Source: Bacteroidota bacterium (GTDB lineage Bacteria > Bacteroidota > Bacteroidia > Flavobacteriales > Weeksellaceae). From it: a DNA stretch of 64,000 bases. The notes beneath the pieces are model-generated. The model was not told where the DNA came from, ran no database searches, and saw only the letters and a program-made list of their open reading frames with translations. The stretch lies in NCBI GenBank assembly GCA_023461035.1, contig JAEWOD010000035.1:62001-126000 (forward strand), written 5' to 3'. This document shows, piece by piece, positions 32,454-40,755 of the stretch; positions within the stretch are counted from its first letter, which is position 1, and each line of letters begins with the position of its first letter. The position numbers were made by a program, and so were the translations under genes.

Positions 32454-34534
32454 GTCATAAGAAAATTGCATTAATTGGAAATCCCAATGTAGGAAAATCT
32501 ACGCTTTTTAATTTATTGACCGGACTCCGTCAAAAAATCGGAAACTATCCGGGAATGACGGTCGAGAAGAAAGTAGGGAATTTTGTTCATAAAGGAACTA
32601 AATATGACCTCATCGATTTACCCGGAACTTTTGGTCTTTATGCCAATTCATTGGACGAACAAGTCGTAACCGATGTACTCCATAATCCAGCTCATCCCCA
32701 ACATCCGGATTTGGCAATCATAGTTGGTGAACCCGACAATTTAAAACGATCTATTTTATTGCTACAACAAGTTCGGGATTTAGGCATTCCGGCTCTGTTT
32801 GTCATCAATATGATGGATGAAGCAGAAAAACGAGGAATTAAAATAAACATCGAAAAATTAGAAGAAAAGCTTTTTACCAAAATAATTTTGACAGATGCAC
32901 GTAACGGAAAAGGAATCACAGAATTAAAAGAAACACTGGAAACCTCAGTTCCTGTTGCCGAAAATTCATTTGCAATTCCCCGCGAATTTGCAACTGTCAT
33001 TCAGGAGACTAAATCGGCATTTGAATTGGAAAATGATTTTCGAGGCTGGCAATTGCTTTGTCAAAAAGAATTGAAGCATCTTACGGAAAATCAAAAGTTA
33101 AAATTAGAAAAAATAAAATCAGAAAATAAAATCATAGCCAGAAGACTTCAGGTCAAAGAAATTTTAGCCCGTTATGAATCCATAGATGAAATTCTAGAAA
33201 GCACCATTTCAAAATCATCTGTCAAAAGCAGTTCCTTTACAGAAAAATCAGATAAAATCCTGATACATCCGGTGATAGGATATCTCATTTTCTTTGGATT
33301 ATTGCTTTTAATATTTCAAGCGATTTTTGCCTGGTCGGCGCCTTTTATGGACTATATAGACCAAGGTTTTGCCTGGCTTTCCCAAGCGGTTGGAAAAAGT
33401 CTTCCGGAAGGACCTCTAAACGGATTGATAACCGATGGAATCATTTCGGGAATCGGTGGAATCGTGATTTTTGTACCGCAAATTGTCATTTTGTTTTTCT
33501 TCATTTCGCTGATGGAAGAATCCGGCTATATGAGCCGAGTTGTCTATTTGATGGATCGCTGGCTGAAACCGTTTGGACTAAGCGGAAAAAGTGCTGTTCC
33601 ACTGATGTCTGGAGCCGCTTGCGCCATTCCGGCTGTGATGTCTGCCAGAAATATTGAAAATGATAAAGAACGTCTGATTACCATTCTGGTAACACCTTTT
33701 ATGACTTGTGCGGCACGTTTACCCATTTATGTCGTTATCATCGGACTCATCATTCCGGAAGAAAAATTTTACGGCTTTAATTTACAGGGACTTGCGCTTT
33801 TAGGCATGTATGTTTTAGGGATTGTAGGGGCTTTGGGGACCGCATGGATTTTAAAAAAATGGATCAAAACCGATTTTAAAAGTTATTTGATACTTGAGCT
33901 TCCGACTTATAAAATGCCTGTCTGGCGAAACGTTTTGATCACCGTTTGGTCAAAATCTTCGGGCTTTGTGATAGGCGCAGGTAAAATCATTTTGGCTATC
34001 AGCATCATTCTTTGGGTATTGGGGACATTTGGAATGGGTGAAAAGTTTAACAATGCGGAAGAAATTGTAAAAGCTGCAAATCCGAATTTGGCCGATGAAG
34101 AATTGGAAAATGAAATTACGGCTTATAAACTGGAACATTCGTTTTTGGGTTATATGGGACAAGGAATTGAACCCTTGGTAAAACCGCTTGGTTATGACTG
34201 GAAAATGGGCATCGGGCTGATTTCGTCTTTTACGGCGCGGGAAGTATTTGTCGGAACGATGGCTACGGTTTATAGTTTGGGCGATACGGAAGACGAATTG
34301 ACCATAAGACAGCGAATGGCCAAAGAAATCAATCCGAACACCAGGAAACCTGCTTATAATTTGGCTTCGGGAATTTCTCTTTTACTTTTTTATGCTTTTG
34401 CTATGCAATGCATGAGCACAATTGCGGTAGTCCGGAAAGAGACGGCTTCATGGAAATGGACGATGATCCAATTGGTATTTATGACCGGATTGGCGTATTT
34501 CGCAGCATTGGCGGCTTATCAATTATTAAAATAA
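32450..34534 (+). CDS. feoB: ferrous iron transporter FeoB
   Basis: The Fe(II) permease, 694 residues. The N-terminal GTPase domain has G1 GNPNVGKST (about 9-17), G3 DLPGTFGLYANSLDE (about 57-71) and G4 NMMDE (about 122-126). The membrane part (about 275-690) carries two Gate domains with FVPQIVILFFFISLMEESGYMSR and the conserved GxxCAxPA-type GAACAIPAVMSARN and PFMTCAARLP. EVFVGTMATVYSLG and YAFAMQCMSTIAVVRKE near the end match FeoB. It is shorter than E. coli FeoB (773), as is usual in Bacteroidota. Translationally coupled to feoA. Confidence 0.97.
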   Translation: MSHKKIALIGNPNVGKSTLFNLLTGLRQKIGNYPGMTVEKKVGNFVHKGTKYDLIDLPGTFGLYANSLDEQVVTDVLHNPAHPQHPDLAIIVGEPDNLKRSILLLQQVRDLGIPALFVINMMDEAEKRGIKINIEKLEEKLFTKIILTDARNGKGITELKETLETSVPVAENSFAIPREFATVIQETKSAFELENDFRGWQLLCQKELKHLTENQKLKLEKIKSENKIIARRLQVKEILARYESIDEILESTISKSSVKSSSFTEKSDKILIHPVIGYLIFFGLLLLIFQAIFAWSAPFMDYIDQGFAWLSQAVGKSLPEGPLNGLITDGIISGIGGIVIFVPQIVILFFFISLMEESGYMSRVVYLMDRWLKPFGLSGKSAVPLMSGAACAIPAVMSARNIENDKERLITILVTPFMTCAARLPIYVVIIGLIIPEEKFYGFNLQGLALLGMYVLGIVGALGTAWILKKWIKTDFKSYLILELPTYKMPVWRNVLITVWSKSSGFVIGAGKIILAISIILWVLGTFGMGEKFNNAEEIVKAANPNLADEELENEITAYKLEHSFLGYMGQGIEPLVKPLGYDWKMGIGLISSFTAREVFVGTMATVYSLGDTEDELTIRQRMAKEINPNTRKPAYNLASGISLLLFYAFAMQCMSTIAVVRKETASWKWTMIQLVFMTGLAYFAALAAYQLLK

Positions 34535-34552
34535 TTCCCTTAATTTTGCATC

Positions 34553-34711
34553 ATGTTTTACACCATCATCCAATATATTTTTATAGCTATCGTGTTTGGC
34601 GTAGCGGTTTGGTATGTCATTAAAATTTCCAAAGAATCATTTGGATCCAAAAACAAATCCTGCTCAAAAGGATGTGGATGCGATGATACGTCGACCAAGG
34701 TTAAAGAATAA
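34553..34711 (+). CDS. FeoB-associated Cys-rich membrane protein
   Basis: A 52-residue peptide 18 bases after feoB. One membrane helix (about 5-24, TIIQYIFIAIVFGVAVWYVI) is followed by a basic linker and a cysteine cluster SCSKGCGCDD (Cys at about 37, 41 and 43). This matches the small Cys-rich proteins found after feoB in many Bacteroidota, proposed to take part in iron transfer (analogous in position to FeoC). A TAATTTTG word overlaps the feoB stop, but read-through from feoB is the simpler expectation. Confidence 0.85.
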   Translation: MFYTIIQYIFIAIVFGVAVWYVIKISKESFGSKNKSCSKGCGCDDTSTKVKE

Positions 34712-34731
34712 TTTGAAACTCATTATATAAA

Positions 34732-34761
34732 AAAAAGGACAACTTTTCGGTTGTCCTTTTT
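34732..34761. terminator. bidirectional rho-independent terminator after the feo operon
   Basis: AAAAAGGACAAC (34732-34743) pairs with GTTGTCCTTTTT (34750-34761), loop of six. A- and T-runs on both sides allow use by the feo operon and by the convergent lipoprotein gene. Confidence 0.9.
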
Positions 34762-34779
34762 GGTTTTATTTCATCAAAA

Positions 34780-35685
34780 TCAAGGTGCAATCGGCACGTT
34801 AATCTGTCCTTCTGAAATTGTAATTTCCTCTCCGGGAACGCCATTTGTAAATTTGGTAATGGTACCGCTAAATGACCCTATCACGCGTTCTGTCGTAATG
34901 GCTGTTATATTTAAAGTAACCGGCAGATAGGTATCTGTGGTGGCATCATAGTTTGAATACACATCATTTGGATTACCCGAAGTTCCTAAGTTCACCTGGT
35001 AAACGACCTGATCTGCTTCTGTAAATGAACCTACTGCAATTCCACCCGGAACGGTAATCGATAAAGTCTGGATCTGATCTATATTTATACCTTTAATGAC
35101 AGCGGCGGTTTGGATTCCTTGTGCTACTGCATTGGTACTGAAGTCAAATAATTGATCATTAAAATTGGCTTTTAAAATTCGGTCATTGTCCACATCCGGT
35201 TCGAATTGGATTTCAAAAAATATTCCGTTCGTAATCACTCTTGTTTCCTGAGAAACGGGATTATAAACAGTTCCGGAAAAACTTCCCGTCACCAAACCTG
35301 CGCTTGAGTTAACAACCGCAATGTTAATCGTAAGTGGCAGTAATTCATTGTTTGCATCAACATTTGTAAAAACGCCTTCTGCTCCCAAACTGACGATAAC
35401 CGTCGCACCATCTGTTTGTGAAAACGTACCGACTTCCAATGCCTGAGGAATGGACAAAACGATTGTTTGACCTGCCCCGTTTCCTCCGCGTATTTGGCTG
35501 CCGTCTGCTGAAGAAGTAGCTGTAGTTCCTACACTGTGATCCATAAAGACACCATTCAACTCAAAAGTATAGGTTCCCGGATCTGTCGTATTCTGGAATT
35601 CATCACCCGGTGTAATCAATTCGCTATCTGAACAACTCCATAATAAACCGAGCAACAGAAATGGGAGCAACAAATATTTATTCAT
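34780..35685 (-). CDS. lipoprotein with an internal domain duplication, function unknown
   Basis: A 301-residue protein I cannot assign. The signal MNKYLLLPFLLLGLLWSCSD places the acylated Cys at residue 18. The mature part is beta-rich and made of two related halves. Half one (about 40-155) contains VGTFSQTDGATVIVSLG, NVDANNELLPLTINIA and VTGSFSGTVYNPVSQETRVI. Half two (about 172-298) contains VGSFTEADQVVYQVNLG, NYDATTDTYLPVTLNIT and VIGSFSGTITKFTNG. So each half ends with a GSFSGT strand, as in DUF6252-like lipoproteins of Flavobacteriia (family name from memory). Likely faces the periplasm or cell surface. It is a single gene between a terminator and a repeat element. Confidence 0.75.
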   Translation of the reverse strand: MNKYLLLPFLLLGLLWSCSDSELITPGDEFQNTTDPGTYTFELNGVFMDHSVGTTATSSADGSQIRGGNGAGQTIVLSIPQALEVGTFSQTDGATVIVSLGAEGVFTNVDANNELLPLTINIAVVNSSAGLVTGSFSGTVYNPVSQETRVITNGIFFEIQFEPDVDNDRILKANFNDQLFDFSTNAVAQGIQTAAVIKGINIDQIQTLSITVPGGIAVGSFTEADQVVYQVNLGTSGNPNDVYSNYDATTDTYLPVTLNITAITTERVIGSFSGTITKFTNGVPGEEITISEGQINVPIAP

Positions 35686-35722
35686 TTTATAATTTTTTGC
35701 TAAAATTAGAGAAATAACTTTA

Positions 35723-35882
35723 GAAATTGTCTAAATTTATTTTGTATGGAATTTTATAGGCCATTTTTGTGCGAAACAAGGCAAATTTTTAAAGGATAGC
35801 AGAGCTATCGTTTAAAAATTTAACGAAGTTACAGCCAAAAAGAGCCATAAAAAACGTATCTGAAATAATTTTAGACAGTTTC
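35723..35882. mobile_element. MITE-like palindromic element, copy A
   Basis: A 160-base imperfect palindrome with ends GAAATTGTCTAAA and (reverse complement) GAAACTGTCTAAAA. It is bracketed by exact TTA copies at 35720-35722 and 35883-35885. The centre is AAATTTTTAAA-GGATAGC-AGA-GCTATC-GTTTAAAAATTT. It contains AAGAGCCATAAAAA, also present in copy C and, in reverse complement except for its last position, in copy B. No open frame. It lies between the lipoprotein start and the deoC stop. Confidence 0.7.
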
Positions 35883-35920
35883 TTAATATAATCCAACGCA
35901 ATTTAGGAAAAAGTATTGTA

Positions 35921-36664
35921 TCAGTATTTTGTATCAGTTGACTCACCTGAAATGATTTGTTTAGCCGATGAAGTTCCTATTCTTTTCACACCCAGTCCGA
36001 TCATTTTTTCTGCTTCTTCTTTCGTGCGAACACCTCCCGAAGCTTTTACTGATAGAGATCCGGCGTTTTCAAGCATCAATTTGATGACGTGTTCATTGGC
36101 TCCGTTTGGCTCACCGTCCGGTGTTTGAAAAAAACCTGTCGATGATTTTACAAAAACATTTTCCGATGGAAATTCGGACAATTTGGTTTCTACGATTTTT
36201 CTGATCAATTGAGTCAATTGGATAATTTCTTCATCAGTTAAAGCTGCAGTTTCGATGATCCATTTGACAATTTTTCCATGATTCAATCCAATCCGGGAAC
36301 AAACTTCAATTTCCTCTGAAACTTTTTCTATATTACCATTTTTAAAAGCAAGATAGTCCACTACATAATCCAGTTCATCTGCTCCATCCCCTATGGCTCT
36401 TTGGGTTTCAGATATTTTCGCATTCAAGCCGCCGTTGCCTTCAGGAAAATCAATTACAGTCCCCAACTTTACACCGGAATCCGATTCGTCAATCAACATC
36501 CGCAAAGAATGAACATAATCCGGCCGAACCATCACGGCATAAATCCCATTCTCAATAGCTTCTCGTGTCAATTTATGAACCTCATCCAACGTTTCTGAAT
36601 CAGAAAACCCGCTTTGTTTGGGTGTTTTTAAATATGTGGAATCCAGATAATCCCCTAATTGCAT
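35921..36664 (-). CDS. deoC: deoxyribose-phosphate aldolase
   Basis: Cleaves 2-deoxyribose-5-phosphate to glyceraldehyde-3-phosphate and acetaldehyde in nucleoside catabolism. The 247 residues show DELDYVVDYL (the catalytic Asp, about 94-103), VFVKSSTGFF with the Schiff-base lysine (about 170-179), and VKASGGVRTKEEA with the second lysine (about 204-216). KLGTVIDFPEGNGG is the usual VxFPxG region. It is followed 24 bases upstream on the same strand by the EEP gene, so the two may share a transcript. No other deo gene is present. Confidence 0.95.
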   Translation of the reverse strand: MQLGDYLDSTYLKTPKQSGFSDSETLDEVHKLTREAIENGIYAVMVRPDYVHSLRMLIDESDSGVKLGTVIDFPEGNGGLNAKISETQRAIGDGADELDYVVDYLAFKNGNIEKVSEEIEVCSRIGLNHGKIVKWIIETAALTDEEIIQLTQLIRKIVETKLSEFPSENVFVKSSTGFFQTPDGEPNGANEHVIKLMLENAGSLSVKASGGVRTKEEAEKMIGLGVKRIGTSSAKQIISGESTDTKY

Positions 36665-36688
36665 TTGATAAATAATTAGGATACAAAA

Positions 36689-37648
36689 CTAATAATTAAT
36701 TATGGCATATACCGGAAAATGATCGCTATATCCTCCCAAATATTTACTCCCGGCATACGTCCGAAAAGGAGATCCTTTAAATCTTCTGTCCCAGTCCTGA
36801 ACGGAACGGTCGTTATAAATATGCGCTGAACGAAACCGTATATTTTCATCATTTTCCAAAAAAAAGGATTGAGAAAACAATAATTGATCAAACAATATCC
36901 AACGTCCCGAATGTTTTAAACTGCCCGATTTAGGAAACATGGTCAGCATGGGATTATACATTTTGCCAGAAGTAAAGCTTATATCGTCTGTCGTTTTCAG
37001 AATGGTCTGCGCATCTACATCATTTGGATTTCCGTTAAAATCTCCCATCACCACAATATGCGCTTGTGAATCAATTGATAGAACCCGATTAATTCTACTA
37101 CTAATTTCTGTCAGAAATTCGTTTCTGAAGTTCCGGTTGACATCCACATCCCGGCGCGAAGGCAGATGAACAACAAAACTGTGAATCTCACGGAAACCCA
37201 ATTTAAATTTAGCATAAAGAATATCCCGTGAAAAATCGGTATCATCATAATTTTCAGGATTTCGGTAAACCAAACGTATGGGTTCTGCTTTTATCAGGTC
37301 AATCAAATCCTTTCTGTACAAAATCGCATTGTCAATTCCTCTCTCATCCAACGAATCAAAATGAATGAAATTATAGTTGTATTCTTTTAAATGTTCAGAA
37401 TTCACCAAATCATTTAAAACCGTATCATTCTCTATTTCAGCAAGCCCTATAAACAATGGAGGGCTTCCCGTTTCCGCCACCCCTAATTCACTGATGACAC
37501 TCCCTATTTTCCAGACCTTGTTCTCATAACGCTTCAGCGTCCATTTCCGGCTACCTTCCGGTGTATATTCGTTTTCGAATTTATCGGGGTCATCCTTGGT
37601 GTCAAAAAAATTTTCTGTATTGTAAAAACCAATTACTCCTGACTTCAT
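36689..37648 (-). CDS. endonuclease/exonuclease/phosphatase family protein
   Basis: A 319-residue EEP-fold protein. Motifs are NTENFFDTKDD (about 10-20), the metal-binding Glu in GLAEIEND (about 68-75), NAILYRKDL, VVHLPSRRDVD (catalytic His region), VVMGDFNGNPNDVD (about 199-212, with the D-x-N) and the C-terminal GYSDHFPVYAI (SDH motif). No signal peptide, so it is probably cytoplasmic. Substrate may be DNA, a phospholipid or a nucleotide; the sequence does not say. It is read towards deoC. Confidence 0.87.
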   Translation of the reverse strand: MKSGVIGFYNTENFFDTKDDPDKFENEYTPEGSRKWTLKRYENKVWKIGSVISELGVAETGSPPLFIGLAEIENDTVLNDLVNSEHLKEYNYNFIHFDSLDERGIDNAILYRKDLIDLIKAEPIRLVYRNPENYDDTDFSRDILYAKFKLGFREIHSFVVHLPSRRDVDVNRNFRNEFLTEISSRINRVLSIDSQAHIVVMGDFNGNPNDVDAQTILKTTDDISFTSGKMYNPMLTMFPKSGSLKHSGRWILFDQLLFSQSFFLENDENIRFRSAHIYNDRSVQDWDRRFKGSPFRTYAGSKYLGGYSDHFPVYAIINY

Positions 37649-37699
37649 GAATTCTATTTTAAGCTAATACCAAACTTTAAAAATATAAAAATCCTTTTA

Positions 37700-37892
37700 G
37701 AGCCTGTTTAAATTTTACCGAAATATATTTTTATGGCTCTTAAAGAGTATCTTTGCTAAATTTTGATGCTCTTTTTGAGCGTATTTTTCACTTCCTATTC
37801 TTGATTTATCCTGATAAATCTTCAAAGACGAAGCAAAATATCCATCTCAAAATAGCTATAAAAATTTTTAGCAATAAAATTTAAACAGGCTC
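37700..37892. mobile_element. MITE-like palindromic element, copy B
   Basis: A 193-base element with inverted ends GAGCCTGTTTAAATTTTA (both sides, exact over 18 bases), bracketed by exact TTA copies at 37697-37699 and 37893-37895. The centre is GATTTATC-CT-GATAAATC. Its left 45 bases are nearly identical to the right end of copy C. No open frame. It occupies most of the 305-base gap between the divergent EEP and TRIC genes, so it could alter both promoters. Confidence 0.8.
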
Positions 37893-37953
37893 TTAAAAGA
37901 CGATATCTAATTCTTTCTTTACTTTTACATCAGAAATTTTCAGTCTCGGCTTT

Positions 37954-38562
37954 ATGTCTATTCAATATATTTTTGAAATCATAGGTACCATCGTATTTGC
38001 CATTTCCGGTGCATTGGCGGCAGGTGAAAAATCCGAAGCCCAGGATTGGTTTGGCATTACATTTATCGGCTTTATCACAGCCATAGGTGGAGGTAGTTTA
38101 CGCGATATGTTATTGGGAAGCTATCCGCTGGTTTGGGTAAACGATGTCAATTTTATTTATGCCATCATCGTCGGAATCCTTATCATGCGTATTTTTTATT
38201 CGTCTTTGGATAAATACCGGCGGGAATTATCGCTATTTGACACCATGGGTATTGCTTTATTCACGGTTTTAGGGACTGAAAAAGCAGTAGAATTGGATTT
38301 TCATCCGGTGATTGCAGCCATTATGGGAATGTTTTCAGCCGTCATGGGTGGCGTAATCCGCGATACATTAACCAATTCTACTCCGGTCATTTTCCGTAAA
38401 GAAATTTATGCGACCGCTTGTTTGGCAGGTGCTATTTTGTTTTTAATTTTATATCAATTTGAAATAAACAGAACAACCAATTTTATCGTTTCTGGGCTTT
38501 TGATAATTTCTATTCGCCTATTAGCTGTATATTTCAAATGGAGCATTCCAAAATTTCGCTAA
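37954..38562 (+). CDS. trimeric intracellular cation (TRIC) channel family protein
   Basis: A 202-residue membrane protein of the YicG/UPF0126 family, now known as bacterial TRIC channels for K+ and other monovalent cations. It has about seven helices arranged as two repeats, each with the glycine-rich kink motif: GGGSLRDMLLG (about 48-58) and GGVIRDTLTN (about 130-139). EIIGTIVFAISGALAAGEK is the usual start. Its stop lies two bases before the chosen start of the formimidoylglutamase gene. Confidence 0.88.
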   Translation: MSIQYIFEIIGTIVFAISGALAAGEKSEAQDWFGITFIGFITAIGGGSLRDMLLGSYPLVWVNDVNFIYAIIVGILIMRIFYSSLDKYRRELSLFDTMGIALFTVLGTEKAVELDFHPVIAAIMGMFSAVMGGVIRDTLTNSTPVIFRKEIYATACLAGAILFLILYQFEINRTTNFIVSGLLIISIRLLAVYFKWSIPKFR

Positions 38563-38564
38563 TT

Positions 38565-39515
38565 ATGATTGAATTGATTCCAAAAGAAATATGGACAGGC
38601 CGAATGGACGATGAAGACGGAGAATTGGGCATGCGATGGCATCAAGTTGTTCAGCCAAAATTATTTTCTGAATTAAGTATTGATACTGAAGAAAAAATTG
38701 CCCTTTTGGGATTTTGTTCAGATGAAGGAGTCCGCCGGAACAAAGGAAGAATCGGTGCGAAAAATGCACCCAACCAAATCCGAAAATCTTTGGCAAACCT
38801 TCCCTTTAATCCGGCAAAACAATTACCAATTATTGATTTTGGCAATATTATTTTGACCAATGATAATTTGGAATCGGCTCGATCAGAACAAATCGAATGC
38901 GTTTCTGAACTTTTGAAAAATAATTATTTCCCTATCATCCTCGGAGGCGGACATGAAACGGCTCTGGGCGATTATTTGGTCATGACTTCTCATTTCGACA
39001 AAATCGGAATTATCAACATAGATGCACATTTTGATTTGCGGATTCCGGTTGAGAACAGTACTTCGGGAACGCCTTTTTTTGAGATGGCGCATTTCTGTGC
39101 CCAAACCGGGCGGGAATTTCATTATTTCACAATTGGAATTCAACCCCACGGCAATACGCAAGCTCTTTTCAAACGTGCTGAAGAACTGAATGTGAAAACC
39201 ATTCTGGCCGATGAAGTTCACATAGATTTGAATTTCGTTTTACGTCAGATTGAAGATTTCACCATTCATTTTGATGCGATTTATCTGAGTCTGGATTTGG
39301 ATGTTTTGGATGGTGCTTTTGCGCCCGGCGTGAGCGCTCCTTCCGTAAATGGATTGACTCCATTTCAGGTAAAGTCCATGGTTCAAAAAGTCATTCAAAC
39401 CCAAAAAGTAAAATTATTTGACATCGTCGAACTCAATCCTGAATTGGATCAGGACAACCGGACAGCGAAACTGTCCGCCCATTTTATTCAGGAAGCAACT
39501 TATAAATCACTATGA
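38565..39515 (+). CDS. formimidoylglutamase / arginase-family ureohydrolase
   Basis: A 316-residue binuclear manganese enzyme of the arginase-agmatinase-HutG family. All metal ligands are present: GGGHETALGD (His), NIDAHFDLR (Asp, His, Asp) and SLDLDVLDGAFAPG (Asp, Asp). The N-terminal region EIWTGRMDDEDGELGMRWHQ and CSDEGVRRNKGRIGAKNAP match HutG-type formimidoylglutamases, the last step of histidine breakdown, better than arginase. No other hut gene is near, so arginase-like activity on another guanidino substrate remains possible. The frame is open from an ATG at 38538, inside the TRIC gene; the ATG at 38565 fits better. The stop overlaps the manA start (ATGA). Confidence 0.85.
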   Translation: MIELIPKEIWTGRMDDEDGELGMRWHQVVQPKLFSELSIDTEEKIALLGFCSDEGVRRNKGRIGAKNAPNQIRKSLANLPFNPAKQLPIIDFGNIILTNDNLESARSEQIECVSELLKNNYFPIILGGGHETALGDYLVMTSHFDKIGIINIDAHFDLRIPVENSTSGTPFFEMAHFCAQTGREFHYFTIGIQPHGNTQALFKRAEELNVKTILADEVHIDLNFVLRQIEDFTIHFDAIYLSLDLDVLDGAFAPGVSAPSVNGLTPFQVKSMVQKVIQTQKVKLFDIVELNPELDQDNRTAKLSAHFIQEATYKSL

Positions 39516-40483
39516 GTCCACTCTATCCTTTAAAATTCAATCCCATAACCCAATACCGAATCTGGGGCGGTAACAAACTGAATTCAGCCGTTCCGGCTGA
39601 ACTTCAAATGGAAAATCTGGGCGAAATCTGGAGTCTGTCAGGCGTTCCGGGCAATGTAAGTAAAGTGGAAAACGGTGCGCTCAAAGACCAAAACCTGAAT
39701 GAATTAATTGATTATTACCAAGAAAAATTAGTCGGAAAAAAAGTCTGGGAAAAATTTGGAACAAATTTTCCGTTACTGATTAAATTCATCGATGCCGCCG
39801 AACCACTTTCGGTCCAGGTTCATCCCAATGATGAAATTGCACAAAAACTGCACAATTCCTTTGGGAAATCGGAAATGTGGTACATCATGGATGCCGAAAA
39901 TGATTCGGAACTGATTATCGGTTTCAAAGCCGGCGTTTCAAAAAAAGAATATGAACAACACCTGGCAAACGAAAATCTGGAAGAAATCCTTGGGAAAATT
40001 CCCGTAGCAAAAGGCGATGCCGTTTATATTCCGGCAGGAAGAGTGCATGCCATCGGAGCCGGCATTTTATTGGCTGAAATCCAACAAACGTCTGATGTTA
40101 CGTACAGGATTTACGATTACAATCGCATAGATAAAGACGGAAACAAACGGGAACTGCATACGGATTTGGCTTTACAGGCAATTGATTTTAATCCGATTGA
40201 CGAAATCAAAACGAAGTATGATGCAACTGAAAACCAATTCAATTCATTAATTCAAACCCCTTATTTCGATACGCAAATTTTTACAGGAACTCAGGAAATT
40301 TCCATAAGAAAAAATGACGAAATGCGGATTTACATCTGCACGGAAGGCAGCCTGAAATTCCAAACCCCAACCAGCGGATTCCAGCTCGAAAAATACCAGA
40401 GTTTGCTGATGCCTGCCGCTGTGGAATCCTATAAAATCATTCCGGAAGGAAATGCAACTTGGATTGAGGTGAGAGTACCTTAA
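39512..40483 (+). CDS. manA: class I mannose-6-phosphate isomerase
   Basis: Interconverts mannose-6-phosphate and fructose-6-phosphate, feeding GDP-mannose synthesis. The 323 residues correspond to the short bacterial type. Zinc-binding motifs are QVHPNDEIAQ (about 98-107), the Glu of SEMWYIMD, and GRVHAIGAGILLAEIQQTSD (about 175-194), followed by YRIYDYNR. The start overlaps the preceding stop by four bases, so both genes should be co-transcribed although the functions are unrelated. Confidence 0.93.
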   Translation: MSPLYPLKFNPITQYRIWGGNKLNSAVPAELQMENLGEIWSLSGVPGNVSKVENGALKDQNLNELIDYYQEKLVGKKVWEKFGTNFPLLIKFIDAAEPLSVQVHPNDEIAQKLHNSFGKSEMWYIMDAENDSELIIGFKAGVSKKEYEQHLANENLEEILGKIPVAKGDAVYIPAGRVHAIGAGILLAEIQQTSDVTYRIYDYNRIDKDGNKRELHTDLALQAIDFNPIDEIKTKYDATENQFNSLIQTPYFDTQIFTGTQEISIRKNDEMRIYICTEGSLKFQTPTSGFQLEKYQSLLMPAAVESYKIIPEGNATWIEVRVP

Positions 40484-40548
40484 AATTTACGATAAATTCC
40501 TTATTACAAACAAATATTCGTTAATTTTGAAAGTGAAAATACGAGGAA

Positions 40549-40755
40549 ATGGATATAGCAGTTGAAAAAAAGGAAATCATCAAATGGATAAATTCCATAG
40601 AAAACCCTGTTATTTTGGAACAAATCAAAAATATCAAAAAAAGAGATTCTGTTCCTTTTGACTTTGAGAAAGAATGGGAAAGCGGGATTACGATTGAAGA
40701 AGCAAGAAAGAAAACCTCTGATTTTATAAAGTCCTTGCCTTGGAAAAAGCAGTGA
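40549..40755 (+). CDS. probable antitoxin of a type II toxin-antitoxin pair
   Basis: A 68-residue charged protein with no known catalytic motif. It is mostly helical, with a Lys/Glu-rich N-terminal part (VEKKEIIKWINSIENP) and a C-terminal segment that resembles the toxin-wrapping tails of small antitoxins (EKEWESGITIEEARKKTSDF, then IKSLPWKK). Size, charge and direct coupling to a RelE/ParE-like gene (the toxin GTG overlaps this stop as GTGA) support antitoxin. I see no clear DNA-binding fold. A TAATTTTG -7 box lies at 40522-40529. Confidence 0.7.
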   Translation: MDIAVEKKEIIKWINSIENPVILEQIKNIKKRDSVPFDFEKEWESGITIEEARKKTSDFIKSLPWKKQ

